64,000 nucleotides of DNA. It comes from HTCC5015 sp051747425. Its GTDB lineage: Bacteria; Pseudomonadota; Gammaproteobacteria; HTCC5015. Within the stretch, counting starts at the first letter, position 1, and each line of letters opens with the position of its first letter. The notes below the pieces were generated by a model. That model was not told where the DNA came from. It was given only the letters and a program-made list of their open reading frames with translations, and searched no databases. Shown one piece after another: positions 1 to 7,657 of the stretch. The position numbers and the translations under genes are program-made. The stretch spans positions 1-64,000 of the forward strand of contig JBNJGD010000001.1 of assembly GCA_051747425.1 (NCBI GenBank), read 5' to 3'.

Positions 1-18
1 CCTACTCCCGGTAATCAA

Positions 19-1131
19 ATGAGCAAACCACGCGTCATTGTCGGCATGTCCGGTGGAGTCGACTCCTCGGTAACGGCCCTCACACTGCTCGATCAGGGCT
101 ATGAGGTGGAGGGTCTGTTCATGAAAAACTGGGAGGAGGAAGACCCGGACAGTGCCTACTGCCCCGCTCAGATCGATATGGAGGATGCCCAGCAAGTCTG
201 TGACGAACTGGAGATTCCCCTGCACCGGGTCAATTTCTCCCGGGAGTACTGGGATCGGGTTTTCAGTCATTTCCTCGACGAGTATCGCGCCGGGCGCACG
301 CCCAACCCGGATGTCATGTGCAACAAGGAGATCAAGTTCAAGGCGTTTCTCGACTATGCGCTCAAGCTGGGCGGCGACTGCATTGCCACCGGTCACTATG
401 TGCGTCGTGTGGACGACGAACGGGGCCGTACCCACCTCTATCAAGGGTGCGACAAGAACAAGGATCAAAGTTACTTCCTGCACACACTGGGCCAGCGCGA
501 ACTGTCCCGCGCCCTCTTCCCTCTGGGCGAGATGGAAAAGGACAAGGTGCGCGAAATGGCCATGGCCGCCGGTTTTGACAACCACAACAAGAAAGATAGC
601 ACTGGTATCTGCTTTATTGGCGAGCGCCGTTTTAGCGACTTTCTCAAACAGTACCTCCCGGCCCAGCCCGGTGTGATTGAAAGCGTCGATGGCGAAATTC
701 TGGGCGAGCACAACGGCCTGATGTACTACACCATGGGGCAGCGTCAGGGCATCGGCATTGGCGGACGCCGCGATGCCGGTGGTGATCCCTGGTATGTCGT
801 CGGCAAAGACCTCGAACGCAATGTTTTGCTGGTGGCCCAGGGCGCCCACCACCCGGCCCTTTACCACGGCGAGCTGGAAGCCAGCCAGTTGTACTGGGTG
901 ATAGATGCCCCCGCCTCACTGCATCGGTGTGAGGCCAAAATCCGCTATCGCCAGCAGCAGCAGCCGTGTACCGTGGAGCTGCTCCCCGAGCGCCGGGCGC
1001 GGGTCGTATTCGATCAGCCCCAGCGCGCCATCACCGCCGGACAATCCGTGGTGTTCTACGACGGCGAAGACTGTCTGGGCGGTGGCATCATCGAATCCGC
1101 ATACAACGCAACGGAACACGCCAATGGCTGA
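19..1131 (+). CDS. mnmA: tRNA-specific 2-thiouridylase MnmA
   Basis: MnmA activates U34 of the Lys, Glu and Gln tRNAs with ATP and replaces its C2 oxygen with sulfur passed from the Tus relay. The 370-residue protein is full family length. Seen directly: the N-terminal PP-loop ATP-pyrophosphatase motif GMSGGVDSS at residues 9-17, a first catalytic cysteine in DVMCNKEIKF near residue 102, and the second in STGICFIGER near residue 199. The ATG at 19 starts the protein exactly where the family starts. The stop overlaps the hflD start by 8 bp, so the two are translationally coupled as in other gammaproteobacteria. Only 18 bp precede the gene in this window; a TAA at 12-14 could end an upstream gene, which cannot be identified. 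Confidence 0.97.
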   Translation: MSKPRVIVGMSGGVDSSVTALTLLDQGYEVEGLFMKNWEEEDPDSAYCPAQIDMEDAQQVCDELEIPLHRVNFSREYWDRVFSHFLDEYRAGRTPNPDVMCNKEIKFKAFLDYALKLGGDCIATGHYVRRVDDERGRTHLYQGCDKNKDQSYFLHTLGQRELSRALFPLGEMEKDKVREMAMAAGFDNHNKKDSTGICFIGERRFSDFLKQYLPAQPGVIESVDGEILGEHNGLMYYTMGQRQGIGIGGRRDAGGDPWYVVGKDLERNVLLVAQGAHHPALYHGELEASQLYWVIDAPASLHRCEAKIRYRQQQQPCTVELLPERRARVVFDQPQRAITAGQSVVFYDGEDCLGGGIIESAYNATEHANG

Positions 1132-1759
1132 ACACACGATTGAAAACCAGAGCATTGCCCTGTGTGGTGCTTTTCAGGCCTGCCAGGAAGTGCGCGAACT
1201 GGCCTGGACGGGGCAGTATAACGAGCAGCACCTGTCGACGGCCATTCACAGCCTGTTTCAGCTCGAGGCAAGAGATGTCGAGGAAGTCTACGGCGGCCTG
1301 CACAATGTGAGAGATGGCGCCGTGGTCATGCAGCGGCAACTGGAGAATGCGTCACAGGGCCAGGACATCGATGTCACGCGCTATCTGGTGACACTGATCG
1401 CTCTGGAGCGGCGCCTGAGCCGCTCGCCCGAGGCCATGGACCGGCTGGCCAGTGGTTTGCAGCAAGCGATGCAACAAGCCCAGTTTTTTGACGAGCCACA
1501 CCATCCCAATGTGCTGGCCCAGATGGCCGACCTCTATCGCCAGACAGTCAGTCCGTTGGGGCGCAAGGTGCTGGTAAACGGGGAACAGCGTTTTCTCGCC
1601 GACGAAAGCAAGGCCAATACCATTCGCGTATTGCTTCTGGCCGCCCTGCGTTCACTGGTCCTGTGGCGCCAGTGCGGGGGAACGCGCCTGCGCTTGTTGT
1701 TCAAGCGCCAGCGCTATCAGGAGTGCGCCGGGGTCATTGCCCGCAGCGAGGCGCCCTGA
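1124..1759 (+). CDS. hflD: High frequency lysogenization protein HflD homolog
   Basis: HflD is a small helical, membrane-associated protein of unclear cellular role; in E. coli it affects lambda CII stability. The protein here is about 211 residues, the usual family length, starting MAEHTIENQSIALCGAFQAC. The ATG at 1124 lies inside the end of mnmA; the open frame extends further upstream to 905, but that extension is only a shadow of mnmA. Identification rests on length, helical character, the phrase SPLGRKVLVNGEQ near residue 142, which is typical of the family, and position directly after mnmA. purB, which follows hflD in many gammaproteobacteria, is not present; a convergent DUF445 gene lies there instead. 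Confidence 0.9.
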   Translation: MAEHTIENQSIALCGAFQACQEVRELAWTGQYNEQHLSTAIHSLFQLEARDVEEVYGGLHNVRDGAVVMQRQLENASQGQDIDVTRYLVTLIALERRLSRSPEAMDRLASGLQQAMQQAQFFDEPHHPNVLAQMADLYRQTVSPLGRKVLVNGEQRFLADESKANTIRVLLLAALRSLVLWRQCGGTRLRLLFKRQRYQECAGVIARSEAP

Positions 1760-1783
1760 CGAAAAGGAAAAGGCAGCGGTAGT

Positions 1784-3001
1784 CTAGAAACCGCCGAAAA
1801 CGAAAATCAGCTGCATGAAACCGGCACCCAGGCCGAGTATCGCGCCGGCGAGAATCAACTTCATCTCGTCTTCCTGGAAAGCCGGTCGCAACATGTTCTG
1901 GAACTCCTCTGCGGTCAGGTCTTCCATGCGCTCTCGCATCATTTCCCTGACCCGGTGCCCCCGGTCCTTGACGAAGGCCGAGTCTTCAAAGGGCTCGGGA
2001 GAAACAACGATGGCCTTGTCGCCTACCCACTCCTTGATGTTGGCGTAGGACTCCGGACCAATGGCGCTTTGCACAAAGAGCCGGGCAATACCGGCGCTCT
2101 CGTCCACGATGCCCTTGATGTGCTTGCGAATCAGCGCGTGGACGCGATCGGATTTGGGTCCGGTCAGGAGGCGGTGGACCAGATGGCGAATGGTCAGAAT
2201 CTCGTCGGTTACAATCTCTGTATAGACTTCGGACACTTCGTGCTGTCTCGACAGGAAAATCCCCTGGAATTTGAAACCGAGAATGTTTACCGGATAGAGC
2301 GGGCGGAAAATGATGTTCAGGGCAATCCAGTTGGTGGCATAGCCGACCATCAGGCCAAACAGTGGCAAAATCCACCACTGGGGATAGAAATACCAGACAG
2401 CGGCCTGAACAATGCCAAAGGCAAAGCCGAAGTAGATACCGGAGTTGATGATGAAACGAAATTCCTTCTCGCCGCAATCGAGAAAAATGCGGTTCATCAA
2501 GCCCTTGTCCTCGCCAAGCTGGTCCTGAATCATGTCCTTGAGATCCAGCAGGTCCTCAATATTTCCGCCCACCTCATCGACCAGCCGGTCAACCAGTTTG
2601 GGCAGTTCGCGTCGAACCCGTTCATTGATCTGGTTCTTGACCGATACGGGCAGGTTTTCCCACAGCACACGCCGCTCACGCAACATGGCCTCTTCTGTGA
2701 AGGCCTCGATCTGCGGCTCAATCACATCGACGATGTGCTGGGCGATATGCCGGGGGTCCATGTACTCGACGACCTCGCTCAGCGAGCCCAGCTTGGAGAG
2801 AATGTTGTCCACTGAAATCCCCGCCATTTTGCGGGATTTGGAAGGGATAATGCCCTGCCAGCCCAACCAGGGTCTGAGGCCGATGAAGTTGACGGGCCAG
2901 AAGGTCAGCTTGATGGCGACCCAGTTGGTACCCCAGCCCACCAGGGCGGCGACAATCGGGATACTGCAATATTTGAGGATTTCGAGGGTACTCGCGTCCA
3001 T
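1784..3001 (-). CDS. DUF445 family membrane protein
   Basis: This 405-residue protein belongs to the DUF445 (YheB/YjiN-like) family, whose biochemical role is not established. Visible features are an N-terminal hydrophobic segment with the motif VGWGTNWVAIKLTFWP (residues about 21-36), a repeated version of the same motif after a second membrane region (VGYATNWIALNIIFRPLYP, around 220-238), a charged helical middle, and a C-terminal hydrophobic segment rich in Gly, Ala and Phe. The repeat of the TNWxAxxxxFxP element suggests an internal duplication typical of the family. It is convergent with hflD and divergent from the CBS-domain gene. It stands alone rather than in an operon. Confidence 0.85.
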   Translation of the reverse strand: MDASTLEILKYCSIPIVAALVGWGTNWVAIKLTFWPVNFIGLRPWLGWQGIIPSKSRKMAGISVDNILSKLGSLSEVVEYMDPRHIAQHIVDVIEPQIEAFTEEAMLRERRVLWENLPVSVKNQINERVRRELPKLVDRLVDEVGGNIEDLLDLKDMIQDQLGEDKGLMNRIFLDCGEKEFRFIINSGIYFGFAFGIVQAAVWYFYPQWWILPLFGLMVGYATNWIALNIIFRPLYPVNILGFKFQGIFLSRQHEVSEVYTEIVTDEILTIRHLVHRLLTGPKSDRVHALIRKHIKGIVDESAGIARLFVQSAIGPESYANIKEWVGDKAIVVSPEPFEDSAFVKDRGHRVREMMRERMEDLTAEEFQNMLRPAFQEDEMKLILAGAILGLGAGFMQLIFVFGGF

Positions 3002-3069
3002 TTTATCGACTTCTGGCTCTGTTCAGGAACGAATGCGGTATCCTATCACAGAGGCGCTGTAACGCCTTC

Positions 3070-3097
3070 TTAACAGACGACACAAAAGTCGTATAAA
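3070..3097 (+). promoter_or_regulatory. Candidate sigma70 promoter for the CBS-domain gene
   Basis: A TTAACA hexamer at 3070-3075 and a TATAAA hexamer at 3092-3097 are separated by 16 bp, upstream of the CBS gene on the same strand. Transcription would start near 3104 and give an untranslated leader of about 90 nt. It is a reasonable match only; nothing else supports it. Confidence 0.4.
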
Positions 3098-3194
3098 TGC
3101 GCCCCCGGGTGGAAAGCCGCTCGATGGCTGTCATACAGTCCGGCTGTTGAATACCGCGACACCGGGCGCTATTCTCATGCCAAAAGGAGCGACC

Positions 3195-3599
3195 ATGAAG
3201 ACCGATCTTACCGTAGCCAAATACATGACCCGCCAGCCGGTTACCCTGAACCCCGGGATGGACATTTCCGAGGCCATTCATCTGTTTATTCAGAACCGGA
3301 TTTCAGGTGCGCCGGTGGTCGATGATTCCGGCCAGCTGGTGGGGCTGTTCTCCGAGGCGGACTGCATTGAGAGTTACCTCTCCTGCGCCTACAACGGCAA
3401 TTCCGAATGCGGCACCGTAGCGGACAACATGACCACTGATCTAAAGACCATCAACGCCGACGACGACATCATTGAGGCAGCGAGGCGGTTCAAGGCCCAC
3501 CACTTGCGCCGGATGCCGGTACTCAAGCACGGCAAACTGGTCGGTCAGATCAGCCGCCACGACATACTGCGCGCCATTCACGACAACGGCTGGGCCTGA
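3195..3599 (+). CDS. Two-CBS-domain protein
   Basis: A 134-residue cytoplasmic protein made of a tandem CBS pair (a Bateman module): CBS1 about residues 8-60 (VAKYMTRQPVTLNPGMDISE, ISGAPVVDDSGQLVGLFSE) and CBS2 about 75-130 (MTTDLKTINADDDIIEAA, LRRMPVLKHGKLVGQISRHD). Such modules bind adenine nucleotides or SAM and act as energy or ligand sensors; the partner is unknown. The ATG at 3195 was chosen because the purine-rich AAAAGGAG lies a few bases upstream, although the frame is open to 3147. It sits alone between divergent DUF445 and convergent hrcA. Stand-alone CBS proteins of this kind are common in marine gammaproteobacteria. Confidence 0.9.
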   Translation: MKTDLTVAKYMTRQPVTLNPGMDISEAIHLFIQNRISGAPVVDDSGQLVGLFSEADCIESYLSCAYNGNSECGTVADNMTTDLKTINADDDIIEAARRFKAHHLRRMPVLKHGKLVGQISRHDILRAIHDNGWA

Positions 3600-3608
3600 A
3601 TCGCTCCC

Positions 3609-4667
3609 CTACTCTCGCCGGCTGTCGTCATCGCGGCCGGCCAGCGAGAGCAGCCGGGCTGTAAAATCGACCACCGGAATGACCCGCTCGTAGGCCATGC
3701 GGGTCGGGCCGATCACTCCGAGAACCCCAATACTGTCGCCCTCGCTCTGATACGGGGCGGTCACCAGGCTGCAGTTGTCAAAGGGTTCGTAGCCGGACTC
3801 CCGACCGATAAAAATCTGTAGCCCGTCACCCTGGGCACAGCGGTCCAGCAAGTGGGCGATGTCCCGCTTTTTGCTAAAAGCGTCAAACAGCTGTTTGAGT
3901 TTTTGAGTGTTGTCGATGCCGCTGTCGCCAATCAGGTTCGCCTCCCCCTGCAGCATCACCTCCTCGGTGTCACTGTCGATGCCAACCTCGCCGCTGAAAC
4001 GCACCATCAGGTCCATGACATGGTTGATATCCCGTTGATCCTGGGCCATCTGGTCCTGCAGCCGTTTGCCCATTTCCTGCAGGTCACAGCCACAGAAGTG
4101 TTGATTCAAATAATTGGCCGCCCACTGCAATTCCTCGGCGTTGTAATCGCGTTCGGTTGTCAGAATCCGGTTTTGGACTTGCTGGTTGTTGACGATTAAA
4201 ACAGCCAGAACCTGGCCGGGCTTGAGGGGCAGAAATTCGATGCGGCTCAGGGACTGGCTGGCCTGGCGCGGAAGCATGACCACACCGGCCATCTGCGTCA
4301 GCTCGGAAAGCAGTGAGGAGGCCTTTTGCATCAGCAATTTATTGTCGGTGCCCGACTGGCTGTGACGGGCGAGCTCGCTGGTCAGGGTTTGCGCCATTTC
4401 CCGCTCGAGTGGCTCGACATGGATCATGGTGTCGACATAAAAGCGGTAGCCGAGCTCGGTGGGCACGCGCCCGGCGGAGGTGTGGGGCGAGATCAGCAGC
4501 CCCAGATCCTCAAGCTGTTTCATGACATTGCGCACCGTGGCCGAGCTGACTCGTGACTCCAGTGCCTGGGACAGCGTCTTGGAGCCCACGGGCTGGCCGT
4601 CGCTGATGTAGCGTTCGACCAGCAACTTCATCAGCATTTGCGCGCGCTCGTCTACTTTAATATCCAT
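3609..4667 (-). CDS. hrcA: Heat-inducible transcription repressor HrcA
   Basis: HrcA represses chaperone operons by binding CIRCE operators and is kept active by GroEL. The 352-residue protein has the N-terminal winged helix (about residues 8-75, with SSATVRNVMKQLEDLGLL as the recognition region), a central GAF-like dimerisation domain, and the C-terminal block GVIGPTRMAYERVIPVVDF found in all HrcA proteins. The ATG at 4667 begins MDIKVDERAQ; a TTG three codons earlier (4676) is also in frame and neither has a clear ribosome binding site. In many bacteria hrcA heads a grpE-dnaK-dnaJ operon; here it is alone, divergent from ispG, and no CIRCE element is visible upstream of either gene. Confidence 0.95.
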   Translation of the reverse strand: MDIKVDERAQMLMKLLVERYISDGQPVGSKTLSQALESRVSSATVRNVMKQLEDLGLLISPHTSAGRVPTELGYRFYVDTMIHVEPLEREMAQTLTSELARHSQSGTDNKLLMQKASSLLSELTQMAGVVMLPRQASQSLSRIEFLPLKPGQVLAVLIVNNQQVQNRILTTERDYNAEELQWAANYLNQHFCGCDLQEMGKRLQDQMAQDQRDINHVMDLMVRFSGEVGIDSDTEEVMLQGEANLIGDSGIDNTQKLKQLFDAFSKKRDIAHLLDRCAQGDGLQIFIGRESGYEPFDNCSLVTAPYQSEGDSIGVLGVIGPTRMAYERVIPVVDFTARLLSLAGRDDDSRRE

Positions 4668-4870
4668 TTTATTCAATCAGTTAAAAACTTAACTTAAAGT
4701 GATTTGAAATTCCGGGAAAGCGTTTGAAGAGCGAGCCCAATTAGACCACGAAGCCGCCATTTGTCATAGTCCCGCGAGATGTGCCGGACAAACCATCCGG
4801 GGCATTTTTCCACCGCCGTTTTGCGTTAGAATAGTCCCACACAACAGATTTCAGGCGAAAGCGAGTCAAT

Positions 4871-6091
4871 ATGTCACAGATGCAACAACGGCGCCGCAGT
4901 CACGGCGTCATGGTAGGCAATGTCCAGGTCGGTGGCGACGCCCCGGTGCGCGTGCAATCGATGACCAACACCGACACCGCCGATATCATTCGCACGGCTG
5001 CCCAGATTGCCGAACTGGCCAAAGCCGGCTCGGAAATGGTTCGGGTCACGGTTAACAACGACGCCGCCGCCGAGGCCATCCCGCAGATTCGCGAACAATT
5101 GGACAAAATGGGTTACGACACGCCCATTGTCGGCGACTTTCACTTTAATGGCCACCGGCTGCTGAGCAATCATCCGGAGTGCGCCAGGGTTCTGGACAAA
5201 TACCGCATCAACCCAGGCAATGTCGGCAGCGGCAAGAAGCGCGATGAGCGATTTTGCCAGATGATTGAAATCGCCATTGCCAATGACAAGCCCGTGCGCA
5301 TCGGGGTCAATCTGGGCAGTCTCGACCAGGATCTTTTGGCCGAGCGACTGGACGCCAATCAAAAACTGGCCGAACCGCTGGATGTCCGTGAGGTCACGCG
5401 CAATGCCGTGGTTGAATCCGCCCTGCAAAGTGGCCAGTTAGCCGAGGAAGTCGGCTTGCCGGCCGACAAGATCATCGTCTCGGTCAAGACTTCCGGCGTC
5501 CAGGATCTGATCGCCGTCTATCGCGATCTGGCGGCCCGTTGCGACTACGCGCTGCACCTGGGTCTCACCGAGGCGGGCATGGGCGAAAAAGGCATTATCA
5601 AATCCACCGCCGGGCTCTCGGTGCTGCTTAACGAGGGGATCGGTGACACCATTCGCCTGTCACTCACACCGGAGCCCGGTGCGTCGCGAACCGGTGAGGT
5701 GCTGGTGGCCCAGGAAATTCTTCAGGCCCTGGAACTGCGCCACTTCACTCCCGCCGTGGTGGCCTGTCCCGGTTGTGGCCGCACCACCAGCACCTACTTT
5801 CAGGAACTGGCGGGCAAGATCCAGGACTATCTGCGAGTGCAAATGCCGGAGTGGAAGTCACAGTATCAGGGTGTCGAGAGCATGACCGTGGCGGTCATGG
5901 GCTGCGTGGTCAATGGTCCCGGCGAGAGCAAGAGCGCCAACATCGGTATCAGTCTCCCCGGCACCGGGGAAGGCAAGGCGGCGCCGGTGTTTGTCGACGG
6001 CAAGAAGCATGTCACCCTCAAGGGCGACCGCATCGCCGAGGAGTTTACCGAACTGCTCAACGAGTATGTCGATTCGCACTACGGCGCTTAA
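4871..6091 (+). CDS. ispG: 4-hydroxy-3-methylbut-2-enyl diphosphate synthase IspG
   Basis: IspG catalyses the penultimate step of the MEP isoprenoid pathway, converting MEcPP to HMBPP with a 4Fe-4S cluster. The 406-residue protein has the TIM-barrel N-terminal half (RVQSMTNTDTAD near residue 28, VRVTVNNDAAAEAIP near 58) and the C-terminal cluster domain. Cluster cysteines are visible in the CPGCGRTT motif near residue 299 and in MGCVVNGPGESK near 340. A second MEP-pathway gene, dxr, lies 50 kb away in this window. The gene is monocistronic here, while in E. coli it is next to hisS and bamB. A possible minus-10 (TAGAAT) lies about 40 bp before the start. Confidence 0.97.
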   Translation: MSQMQQRRRSHGVMVGNVQVGGDAPVRVQSMTNTDTADIIRTAAQIAELAKAGSEMVRVTVNNDAAAEAIPQIREQLDKMGYDTPIVGDFHFNGHRLLSNHPECARVLDKYRINPGNVGSGKKRDERFCQMIEIAIANDKPVRIGVNLGSLDQDLLAERLDANQKLAEPLDVREVTRNAVVESALQSGQLAEEVGLPADKIIVSVKTSGVQDLIAVYRDLAARCDYALHLGLTEAGMGEKGIIKSTAGLSVLLNEGIGDTIRLSLTPEPGASRTGEVLVAQEILQALELRHFTPAVVACPGCGRTTSTYFQELAGKIQDYLRVQMPEWKSQYQGVESMTVAVMGCVVNGPGESKSANIGISLPGTGEGKAAPVFVDGKKHVTLKGDRIAEEFTELLNEYVDSHYGA

Positions 6092-6095
6092 CCGC

Positions 6096-6126
6096 GAAGG
6101 CGCCCTGCACTCGCGGCAGGGCCTTC
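6096..6126. terminator. Stem-loop between convergent ispG and di-heme gene
   Basis: GCCCTGC at 6102-6108 pairs with GCAGGGC at 6116-6122, and flanking GAAGG/CCTTC can extend the stem. It lies in the 33-bp gap between two convergent genes, so a shared termination role is likely. There is no clear run of T on either strand, so the call is modest. Confidence 0.4.
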
Positions 6127-7615
6127 AGGGTTGCGAGACACCGCCGACAATCTGTGACCGATCCGGCACTTGGGCGTCGAGCAAATCCCAGGCTCCGGGC
6201 TCGTCGCCATCCGGTAACCAGGGAGTCAGGCAGCTGGCGCTTTTGACGCAGGGATCGCTGAGAGACTCCAGAAAGGCCACCAGCAGCTCAGCCTCCTCCC
6301 GACTGTAGCGCAAATCCGGCAAATCGCCATTTTCTCCGGCTGTCCTCAAGGCCCGCTCCGTATTCTCTCGGCTGTAGGGGTAGATGGCCTCACCCTGCAA
6401 CCCCTCAAACTGCCGCAAGTGCTGCAGCGAGAAGTCGAAATCGGCGACACTGCCCTGCGGGTCGATGTGGTGCCAGACCATCTTCAGGAGACTTTCGTAA
6501 GCACCGCTGTGGCCGTAGGGCGCCGTCTCGGCAACATTGAGCAAATGTGGCGTTCGGAAGCGGTACTTGTCATCGGTGTGGCGGCTGACGCGCACGCGGC
6601 CGTAGTCGTTGTCCAGTTTGTCCTTGCCCGTGCCAATCTGGGGTACGGCCAGGTTGTAAAACTGTTCGTCGGTGAAAAATGCGCCGGCGTGGCAACTGGC
6701 GCAGCTTTCGCCCCCGTCTTCACTGCCGCGATAAAAAAGCAAGGCGCCGCGCTTCTGGCGCTCACTCAATGCACTGTCATCGCCCTCCACATAGGCCGCC
6801 CAGGGTGAATTGACGAAATCCTGGGAGCGCTGATAGGCCGTCAATGCGCGGGAAATGTGACTGAAGGTAATCAAGTCGTCGGCATCGCCCGTCGGCTGGC
6901 TGAAGGCCTCGCGAAAGGCTTGCAGCCAGGCTGAATCCTTACCCTCCCCGGCGGATTTCAGGCGCCTTTCCAAGCCCTCGCGAATGGCGGTGTTGTTGGC
7001 GTGACGGTGGTCGAATCCCAGCATTTCCTCGGCGGAAGTTACCGGAAAGCGGCTTTGGGCAAACACCAGATCGTTGGGTATGGCCTGGGGGTCGGGAGTG
7101 GCAAACAGGCTGTCGGGTGTCACCACACTGCCATCGTCACTGACGCTGTCGAGTCTCACCCGCCCATCCCAGAACAGCACCGTGCGGTAGTACCCGGAAT
7201 CAAAGGTGGTGGGCGAGTTGCGGGGGACATTGGCCGGCCCGCGATGCCCGGGCGTATGGCCGACTGACTTTTCCTGGTCGAGCTGTCGCCAGCTGCCCAG
7301 CTTTTCCGGCTCCGTGGCATCGATGCCGATGGGCAGACTGAGGTCATCACCACCGCCGAGAAGCGGGTGATGGCAACTGACACAGGCGACATCGCCATTA
7401 CCACTGAGTTGAGTACTGAAAAACAGTGAACGCCCCAACTGGCTAATTGGCTCATCAATGTCGTTCACAGGAATATGGGCCACGGGCCGCGGCGACACGC
7501 TTCGCTTTTCAAGAGTGCTGCGCAGTTCCTCACCGGGCGGTTCTCCGCTACATCCGGCCAACAGTGCAGCCAGCAATGGCCAAGCCGGTCGGGCTGAAGT
7601 CAATACCTTGATCAT
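6125..7615 (-). CDS. Di-heme cytochrome c peroxidase/MauG-family lipoprotein (copy 1)
   Basis: A 496-residue secreted di-heme protein of the bacterial cytochrome c peroxidase/MauG superfamily. The N-terminus is a lipoprotein signal ending LLAALLAGC, with the lipidated Cys at residue 22. Two haem-binding CXXCH motifs are visible: CVSCH at residues 78-82 and CASCH near residue 300, each followed by the family context (HHPLLGGGDDLSL; AGAFFTDEQFYNLAVPQIGTG). The downstream FRTPHLLNVAETAPYGHSG block is also conserved. Such proteins reduce peroxide or catalyse long-range oxidation of a partner; which applies cannot be told. It lies 42 bp after a paralogue in the same direction, downstream of sohB-murB. 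No electron donor or MbnP-like partner gene is adjacent. Confidence 0.9.
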   Translation of the reverse strand: MIKVLTSARPAWPLLAALLAGCSGEPPGEELRSTLEKRSVSPRPVAHIPVNDIDEPISQLGRSLFFSTQLSGNGDVACVSCHHPLLGGGDDLSLPIGIDATEPEKLGSWRQLDQEKSVGHTPGHRGPANVPRNSPTTFDSGYYRTVLFWDGRVRLDSVSDDGSVVTPDSLFATPDPQAIPNDLVFAQSRFPVTSAEEMLGFDHRHANNTAIREGLERRLKSAGEGKDSAWLQAFREAFSQPTGDADDLITFSHISRALTAYQRSQDFVNSPWAAYVEGDDSALSERQKRGALLFYRGSEDGGESCASCHAGAFFTDEQFYNLAVPQIGTGKDKLDNDYGRVRVSRHTDDKYRFRTPHLLNVAETAPYGHSGAYESLLKMVWHHIDPQGSVADFDFSLQHLRQFEGLQGEAIYPYSRENTERALRTAGENGDLPDLRYSREEAELLVAFLESLSDPCVKSASCLTPWLPDGDEPGAWDLLDAQVPDRSQIVGGVSQP

Positions 7616-7657
7616 AGCGTCTCTCCCCGTTCTGGCCGCTTAGTGTGCTTATCAGCT

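Noticed and set aside
1955..2815. A 286-codon plus-strand frame opposite the DUF445 gene
   Set aside because: DUF445 repeats are clear on the minus strand; the plus frame has no family features.
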